A stretch of DNA of 64,000 nucleotides, from contig NC_092672.1 in the NCBI RefSeq assembly GCF_964355755.1, positions 28,700,501-28,764,500 on the forward strand. The letters are read 5' to 3'. The notes under the pieces are model-generated. The model ran no database searches, was not told the origin of the DNA, and saw only the letters and a program-made list of their open reading frames with translations. Shown here piece after piece: positions 61,301 through 64,000 of the stretch. The translations under genes and the position numbers were made by a program. The DNA is from Antedon mediterranea (taxonomy: Eukaryota > Echinodermata > Crinoidea > Comatulida > Antedonidae). Numbering within the stretch: the stretch's first letter is position 1; each line of letters opens with the position of its first letter.

Positions 61301-63883
61301 AACGTTAGTCACATTTTAAGCCTTCAAAGAAGGAATAATGTGTTGAAGTAGAGTTTCTGTAGAGTTACTGTATTAAAGAACTGACTTGTATCGTCTTGTC
61401 AAAAGTCATAAATTGTATTCTCAAGTGTAGCTTGCAACAAATATAACCCTAATGCCTATATCATTAAAAAACAACACAACTAATTGGTTCACAGGTATTC
61501 TAAGAAGCAAGCTGAAGAAGAGGCGACCAGTGACCCAGGAGTAGAAATCATCTATCAATTTCCAAGCACGATGAGCATACGTGTACAGCCGGCTGATGCT
61601 ACGGAGAACCATCCATTTGGGGTTCAACCTTGTATCTGTATACTGGATACCAGTGTAGGTTTAACACAATTCTTTCTAAACTCCAATATCAAGCTTGGTA
61701 ATACACCATACGTTTGATACAAATATATTCTGACGGAAAAAAGGAATTATTCAATGATTTGTTATTTTTTTCAGGGTGAAATTGTGGAAAATCTAGGACA
61801 TTCTTCACATCCATGGAAAATGCAGGCAGTTTTGCAAAACCAAGGAGTATCTGATGCAGAGCTGGTCAGCAACAACACTGTAGATATAATTCATGGCTGG
61901 GCCAACTTCACTGATCTTGCCATTAATCTGCCGGGAAGTGGATACTTCTTGGAATTTAGTATTGTTTATCCCAATACATCCACGCTAGAAGGTACCAACT
62001 CAACGGAGTTTTCTGTCATGGAGAGCGTTTTCCACATATCAATCGCTGATCAACCGACTAGTCCAGTAAAAGTTTTGGAGAAATTTGATGTTCAGTTTAA
62101 TCTAATTGAAGATTTTACAATGGATATTGCAGAACATCTGGATTCTAAGGTTGGTGTTGTTTTATTCATTATAAGTTAACTTCAGTCGTAGACTAGTGTA
62201 TCCAATCTAAGAGCAACTTCTGTTGAAGACTAAACTACAGTACCTACAAGTCACTCCCATAGAAAATCTAACCCTAACCCTATTTTATATACTACGACAC
62301 TCAATAAGTTTCCATTAAGCTAAATTTAAGACCATCAATAATAATTACATCCAGTTACAAACTTCCGCATTAAATCAAAATCCAAATTAATGTCATGTTC
62401 CAACGTTCCAATATGTCCTATTTTCAGGATTACAATTGGACAGCTAACATAAGTTTATACATGCCGGAAAACTATCGGGGCATTTTACAAGGCCAGTTGA
62501 CTACTCAAGTGGACCTGACATCAGCACAAGGCGTCTTCTACAACTTATCGATCAGTGCTACTGGTTTTCAATATGTCTTACACATTGAAGTGGTTACCAT
62601 CCCAATCAGTGACTTTTACTTGTCTGCAAAGTTAGATCCTTTTGATGTAAGCAATGTTGATAAGCATACAGAAAATCCAGTCAAAGTAGGCTTGAAGTTT
62701 TACGGAGATTATGCAACAGTTGCCGCAGGAAAAGAAGACTATCTTGCAATCAACTTCATTAATAATTTTGCTGTTTCATATTCAAATGTCACTATTTTTT
62801 CAGTAGAAATCAGTGAAGGTAAGTTCACAATCTGCAAATTGAGTGGTTGCTAAAGTTCAATATTTTTTTAAGGATGTTTGTCACTTGGTTTCATCAGGGA
62901 AGAGTTAAATTACAGGGAAGAGTTAAATTTAACTGCTTTCATCATCATTAATTGTTTGATGACTGGAGATTCTGCAAGAACAAACGAAGCTATATATCTT
63001 TCTTATTGTATTGTATTTTTTACCATTGGTAGAAAATAATAAATGCTGAATTATTATTAAAATCTTGACCTCATTGCAGGTTTCGATAACGTTAACCTCT
63101 TTTTACAAAAATGTCAGGTTCAGGTTCATAACCGTGGAGATAAAAAAAACAAAGGAAGTCATTTATCGTGACCTCTGCAGGTCGCATATCATTAACATTG
63201 TACAATGTTTTCGTCATTTCAGGTTCAATCATCATTGATTTTATAATGACTGGAGATACTTCAAACACACTAAAAGCCATTCATCTTGACCTCGATGCAG
63301 GTCGCATATCATTAATCTTTGATGGACATGTTCTTGAAGCAGATCCAAGTTATATGATGCTTGATGGTGAACCTTACGAGTCTGAAGTTGTAAGTCAAAT
63401 AGTTTGTTTTTATTTAATATACAACCGGTAATTATTTCATTGCATTAATTTATTTCAGAACAATTCAGAATTAATTATTAATATGCCTATACTGTATGGT
63501 ACAAATATGTTTAACTAAACTAAGTACATTTTTTGTAATGATCATTCAATAGTAGTAAGTTTTTGTGGTAATGCGTTTCCTAAAATGAAGTAAAATAAGG
63601 TAATCTTTAAGTTTCGTTTGTTATGCTATAATCGCCTTCTAGAGCATAAACGAAATATTGAGACATACTCAGCTTTACTTTATTTCCTTTATGAAAGCGC
63701 ATGGTTTACCGCAAAATAAATCTCTTTACTAGTATTTATTCATCATCTTTAACCAATAATATGTTGTGTTTTAGGACGATCCGTCTGGTCTTCCAATATG
63801 GGCCATTGTGTTGATTGTAATAATAAGCTTATTAATGATTTTAATCATGGGAGCTGCTTTGGTCAGAGTTTGCTACAGTCCAA
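21264..63883 (+). CDS. PKHD1L1: Fibrocystin-L-like giant receptor, copy 2 (53 exons; tail outside window)
   Basis: Head-to-tail paralogue of copy 1. I joined 53 exons from the ATG at 21264 to the TM exon ending at 63883: 13,387 coding nt (4462 codons plus one base), all GT/AG, no stop, every phase consistent. Human PKHD1L1 is about 4.2 kaa with the same domain order: signal peptide, IPT/TIG, PA14, IPT array, cupredoxin-like region, G8, beta-helix, G8, beta-helix, stalk, TM. About 60% of introns are phase 1. Exons are listed in the block entries below. The tail exons, matching 14111-16082 of copy 1, should lie past 64000. The protein is expected on the cell surface as a large extracellular coat or receptor. 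Confidence 0.92.
25025..25175 (+). repeat. 155-bp intron repeat, unit 1
   Basis: Nearly identical to 28833-28987: shared runs include TTTCACTACAAGCATGTGTA and GACTAACGCAACGCGAAAAT. Same orientation, 3.8 kb apart in intron 1. Confidence 0.8.
25655..25880. repeat. CCGGTGTA-rich block, probable MITE
   Basis: At least five CCGGTGT/ACACCGG motifs within about 225 bp, markedly GC-richer than the surroundings. The ends CTTTTACACT and AGTGTAAACGG are weakly inverted. The GTGTAAATGG motif recurs near 17505, 25753, 26657, 26707 and 30697. Confidence 0.4.
26150..26775 (+). repeat. Dispersed repeat, unit 2 (intron 1 of copy 2)
   Basis: Second copy of the 17090-17575 repeat. It carries extra sequence near 26610-26690 that includes another GTGTAAATGG motif. 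It lies in the first intron of copy 2. Confidence 0.6.
28300..28332. repeat. AT dinucleotide microsatellite
   Basis: About 15 AT units after TTCTCCGGTAAAA. The same leader precedes a shorter AT run near 23570. Confidence 0.9.
28741..28808 (-). mobile_element. tRNA-like SINE head (antisense)
   Basis: On the minus strand: TAATGGTTAGGACA (end of an A-box region), a tRNA-like anticodon arm, then GAGTTCGAGTCTCGGTT (B box). The 5' end merges into AT-rich sequence, so it is truncated. Confidence 0.6.
28833..28987 (+). repeat. 155-bp intron repeat, unit 2
   Basis: Partner of 25025-25175. An AT microsatellite precedes it, as an AT-rich run precedes unit 1. Confidence 0.8.
28992..29221 (+). repeat. 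Tandem duplication of about 100 bp
   Basis: 28992-29095 and 29128-29221 share AAATAAGATAACATAGAAAT and TTTACGGATCACTTAAGC, ending in TACCCCTCGT. A related fragment occurs at 28228-28257. Confidence 0.75.
29423..30053 (+). CDS. PKHD1L1: Copy 2 exons 2-4: IPT/TIG domain 1
   Basis: Exons 29423-29503, 29637-29778 and 29960-30053, residues about 20-125. The opening VTSIWPRRGSYEGATRIAIS has the IPT signature (Ile...Pro-x2-Gly-x3-Gly-Gly/Ala-Thr). Then come FSPDQFNYG, CDV...ITYWTTESTIYCDT and a closing beta strand. It matches the first IPT of the PKHD1L1 family. Confidence 0.88.
30378..34366 (+). CDS. PKHD1L1: Copy 2 exons 5-9: IPT-like domain 2
   Basis: Exons 30378-30435, 31588-31693, 32389-32442, 32851-32918 and 34253-34366; residues about 126-258. 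TPIVRLVWPRSGTPG opens the domain, CDPIDQETGTVYGID follows, and WGTIICK closes toward NITFLVSSEWGRSYTESGTY. The small exons were joined by phase (1-2-2-1-1). Their introns carry the 0.9-kb TIR element, MITE B and an antisense SINE. Confidence 0.8.
30583..31493. mobile_element. 0.9-kb TIR DNA element (intron 5 of copy 2)
   Basis: The left end AATTTACACAGA followed by GCGGTAACGGTAAGC is mirrored at the right by GCTTACCGTTTACC and TCTGTGTAAATT. The interior holds GGTC tandem repeats (30734-30790 and about 31380) and a CG-rich patch. No transposase frame. Confidence 0.6.
30734..30790. repeat. GGTC/GGTCTGTC microsatellite
   Basis: Six or more GGTC tetramers, then GTCTGTCG variants. A shorter GGTC run appears near 31381-31397 within the same TIR element. 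Confidence 0.85.
31721..31863 (+). mobile_element. MITE family member B (intron 6 of copy 2)
   Basis: Imperfect terminal inverted repeats: AGCTCTGTCTAC at the left, GTGTAGACAGAACT at the right. About 143 bp, no coding capacity. Confidence 0.6.
33205..33460 (-). mobile_element. tRNA-derived SINE (antisense) with target duplication
   Basis: Minus strand: GTGGCTTGGTGG (A box) and GTTCAAGTCCC (B box), a body, a conserved-looking 3' part (GGTCCCTGATGATCATCA) and an A tail. AATGATTT direct repeats flank it at 33205-33212 and 33453-33460. It lies in intron 8 of copy 2. Confidence 0.8.
34533..34779 (+). CDS. PKHD1L1: Copy 2 exon 10: IPT/TIG domain 3
   Basis: Residues about 259-340. IKGVTPNYGSYRGGTHITIA followed by GKYFG, then CELVSVKDNAIECITG: a canonical IPT fold in one exon. 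It ends in phase 2 just before the PA14 exons. Confidence 0.88.
34780..36062. other. Intron 10 of copy 2
   Basis: 1.28 kb, AT-rich. A possible LINE 3' tail lies near 35690-35745 (TTCGGGAATTTTTAAAAATA then AATGAATGAA). No exon or inverted repeat recognised. Confidence 0.4.
36063..36945 (+). CDS. PKHD1L1: Copy 2 exons 11-12: PA14 domain
   Basis: Exons 36063-36288 and 36691-36945; residues about 341-501. YRGYFVAPYDGVFKFMIYSD is the PA14 core, followed by SELYFS and HYYIEAYLREGYGSAYINVG. PA14 modules are carbohydrate-binding in several secreted proteins; no ligand can be inferred here. Confidence 0.88.
37302..37443 (+). mobile_element. MITE family member C (intron 12 of copy 2)
   Basis: The right end is intact (AAAGTTTGATAGTGTAGACA then GAGC); the left end is degraded (CTCAGTCTGCACTATTAAACT). 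The core matches members A and B. Confidence 0.6.
37546..44319 (+). CDS. PKHD1L1: Copy 2 exons 13-20: beta-rich region between PA14 and IPT array
   Basis: Exons 37546-37696, 37854-37994, 38461-38858, 39321-39448, 42210-42376, 42888-43187, 43697-43851, 44197-44319; residues about 502-1022. No named domain recognised. Acidic, Ser/Thr-rich, with repeated patterns (ADATANEVQDAINNL; TYSAKQMKELLEGYFATG) that resemble each other and may be diverged repeats. Phases 1-1-0-2-1-1-0-0 join cleanly. The intron at 39449-42209 contains a LINE remnant. Confidence 0.8.
39700..41650 (-). pseudogene. 5'-truncated LINE remnant (L1/Tx1-like), intron 16 of copy 2
   Basis: Minus-strand frames at 41537-41160, 40910-40437 and 40414-40043, plus sequence between them, read as one decayed reverse transcriptase. 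MSGLMLNKSKT is near 41600 and KFLGIYIGYD near 41500, followed by a long helical thumb. A C-terminal zinc-binding motif, CEYCNEEVENEKHMLFTC, is near 40380. At least two frameshifts or stops break it. The coordinates of the 3' end are approximate. Confidence 0.7.
42377..42887. other. Intron 17 of copy 2
   Basis: Nothing coding. Contains a G-rich stretch, GAGAGGGGGTGGGGGGGA, near 42490; no other structure seen. Confidence 0.5.
44320..45200. other. Introns 20-21 of copy 2, possible MITE pieces
   Basis: Either side of exon 44630-44738 are short palindrome-like tracts with ACGCAAC...GTTGCGT and CCAATCACG...TGATTGG elements (44346-44500 and 44820-44945), like 19620-19745. Probably one degraded MITE family; ends not defined. 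Confidence 0.35.
44630..48373 (+). CDS. PKHD1L1: Copy 2 exons 21-27: IPT/TIG domains 4-7
   Basis: Exons 44630-44738, 45201-45407 (end could be 45404), 45678-45743, 45984-46117, 46730-46880, 47414-47600, 48138-48373; residues about 1023-1385. Signatures: ITNIDRHAGSEVEQTTITIT, ITSIEPESGSESGGTEVTIY, ISSISPTSSSVLGGGTIVIL, IEGIFPDHGSLQGGTTVFIT. Domain 5 contains RRRRS (46739-46753), a furin-type motif inside an IPT. Most introns fall at the conserved Gly-Gly point in phase 1, so each IPT is split there. Confidence 0.87.
45408..48641. other. Introns 22-27 of copy 2
   Basis: Introns of 0.24-0.6 kb between the IPT exons. The only structure seen is a short run of AAAAGTTTTAC units with a GTGCGCGCGCGC tract at about 47125-47195. 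Confidence 0.4.
48642..49580 (+). CDS. PKHD1L1: Copy 2 exons 28-29 (start): cupredoxin-like domain
   Basis: Exon 48642-48827 and the first about 300 bp of exon 49273-50952; residues about 1386-1500. GDTVMWQWSTPALVDSVGYT, then YDGKGFYAG and GTYSYTFNNEGEYYYSSGPV, follow the plastocyanin-like pattern (V-x-W-x-W...Y-x-F...G-x-YYYSSG) found in PKHD1L1. Copper ligands are not evident. Confidence 0.75.
49273..50952 (+). CDS. PKHD1L1: Copy 2 exon 29: 1680-bp exon with five IPT/TIG domains (8-12)
   Basis: After the cupredoxin-like part, five IPT units follow without an intron: IDVIEPVIGSAEQTITIGG (about 49590), ITSVDPSEGSLNGGTVLTIE (about 49880), VQDVFPDTISGALTTIYVNG (about 50160), IDTISPQQGSTEGRTLITIE (about 50420) and ITSVSPSSGISGDSITIRGF (about 50670). 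The other IPTs are divided by phase-1 introns, so this block probably lost introns. Ends in phase 1. Confidence 0.92.
51379..52292 (+). CDS. PKHD1L1: Copy 2 exons 30-32: IPT/TIG domains 13-14
   Basis: Exons 51379-51528, 51834-52008 and 52139-52292; residues about 2008-2167. The start of domain 13 is the end of exon 29 (IASSFPIDG then GSFAGTKTLNLTG). Domain 14: IDSVEPTRGGTGGGTDLIII then GTGFRSSGNVV. The array ends with an acidic VVTDDDDN stretch before the first G8. Confidence 0.88.
52435..53970 (+). CDS. PKHD1L1: Copy 2 exons 33-36: first G8 domain and linker
   Basis: Exons 52435-52627, 52757-52966, 53254-53421 and 53770-53970; residues about 2168-2424. VWTWGGLEPPIAGDFVIVPA starts the G8 domain, with conserved Gly residues on to TDGGLLQVGTEEEPF. 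VTWNVGDQIAIAST and a KAEVGLLTHNVVVRG segment follow, as after G8 in CEMIP and TMEM2. The order G8, linker, beta-helix is shared with those hyaluronan-processing proteins; activity here is unknown. Confidence 0.9.
54110..55756 (+). CDS. PKHD1L1: Copy 2 exon 37: first parallel beta-helix region
   Basis: A single 1647-bp exon, residues about 2425-2973. It contains RIEYVEVTHAGQAF, the family motif RYPIHFHLNGD, IHHTFNRAVTIHAVDNLLVE and NTIQYNLGVFV, that is, PbH1-type turns. NTAHSQGWYGIWIFPEYHP and many N-glycosylation sequons follow. It is nearly identical in layout to the G8-linked helix of CEMIP/TMEM2. Copy 1's corresponding exon is outside the window. Confidence 0.92.
56133..56900 (+). CDS. PKHD1L1: Copy 2 exons 38-39: second G8 domain
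   Basis: Exons 56133-56381 and 56652-56900; residues about 2974-3139. LWSTAEAWEGVEDGWGG, then LPADGDDVMIMPGKWVV, LYIYGTLEIED and [18 protein letters not shown]: a G8 domain with the same intron position as the first. Copy 1's 1-132 is the end of the same exon. Confidence 0.9.
57043..59179 (+). CDS. PKHD1L1: Copy 2 exons 40-44: second beta-helix region
   Basis: Exons 57043-57288, 57438-57611, 57816-58049, 58170-58696 and 59005-59179; residues about 3140-3591. Same layout as copy 1 275-2358. Segments [62 protein letters not shown] and [11 protein letters not shown] show the helix turns. Exon lengths 246, 174, 234, 527 and 175 equal those of copy 1. Confidence 0.92.
59440..60905 (+). CDS. PKHD1L1: Copy 2 exons 45-47: post-helix and SEA-like cleavage module
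   Basis: Exons 59440-59602, 59758-59996 and 60099-60905; residues about 3592-3994. RRRRS at 60821-60835 (residues about 3967-3971) corresponds to copy 1's RRKRS; both keep a furin consensus although one residue changed. In exon 47 only about eight residues differ from copy 1. Confidence 0.88.
61102..63389 (+). CDS. PKHD1L1: Copy 2 exons 48-52: membrane-proximal stalk
   Basis: Exons 61102-61303, 61495-61654, 61775-62149, 62428-62818 and 63223-63389; residues about 3995-4426. Same lengths as copy 1. The donor after exon 48 is GTTAGT here against GTAAGT in copy 1, which could weaken splicing slightly. Sequence is beta-rich with many sequons. Confidence 0.88.
63775..63883 (+). CDS. PKHD1L1: Copy 2 exon 53: transmembrane exon
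   Basis: [20 protein letters not shown] and the rest of one TM helix, then VRVCYSP and a phase-1 donor GTAAGT. The frame past the donor is shifted against copy 1 by a 17-bp indel, which supports a spliced tail. Tail exons would lie beyond the window. Confidence 0.88.
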
Positions 63884-64000
63884 GTAAGTATCAATTGTTT
63901 ATGAGGATAGAAAATAACAAACGTTACTGTTACCATGAATCAAATATAGGCCTAATAAGTTCAATTTATCCACGTACGCCCAGATCAACACAGGGTTACT

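Overview
The window comes from an invertebrate animal genome. It is AT-rich, with many short exons bounded by GT...AG introns, TIR elements, tRNA-derived SINEs, a Ty3/gypsy retrotransposon and many AGGCCT-containing stretches. A marine deuterostome, perhaps an echinoderm, fits best, but that is inference. No bacterial gene, rRNA, functional tRNA or CRISPR array was seen.

Layout on the + strand: (1) 1-16082 is the 3' part of a giant fibrocystin-L (PKHD1L1-type) receptor gene, copy 1. It begins inside the second G8 domain, runs through the second beta-helix, a dibasic-cleavage module and a membrane span (7827-7935), and then across a 6.2-kb intron to four more exons (14111-16082). These four encode a cytoplasmic tail ending in a MYND-type zinc finger. 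(2) That 6.2-kb intron holds a tRNA-derived SINE interrupted by an intact antisense Ty3/gypsy element (about 8591-13605) with identical LTRs. (3) 16083-21263 is intergenic and carries a 20-bp minisatellite, a MITE, a dispersed repeat and a LINE 3' remnant. (4) 21264-63883 is a second head-to-tail copy, copy 2. I could trace it from its signal-peptide ATG to its membrane span as 53 exons with unbroken phase, about 4462 codons; its tail exons lie beyond the right edge.

Copy 2 reads: signal peptide, three N-terminal IPT/TIG domains, PA14, a long beta-rich region, four IPT domains, a cupredoxin-like domain, seven more IPT domains (five in one 1680-bp exon), G8, a parallel beta-helix, G8, a second beta-helix, a SEA-like region with an RRRRS site, a stalk and a TM helix. 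The 14 complete exons shared by both copies have identical lengths and very similar sequence, so both copies look functional and the duplication, or gene conversion between copies, is recent.

The most noteworthy observation is the predicted cytoplasmic tail of copy 1: a basic juxtamembrane stretch, an acidic/serine-rich linker, a possible beta-grasp domain and a MYND zinc finger, joined to the receptor by matching splice phase. Other notable items are a 35-bp piece of a copy 2 exon inside another copy 2 intron, relict partial copies of an exon in the intron before it (present in both genes), and a 209-bp tract identical between copies that is mostly intron.
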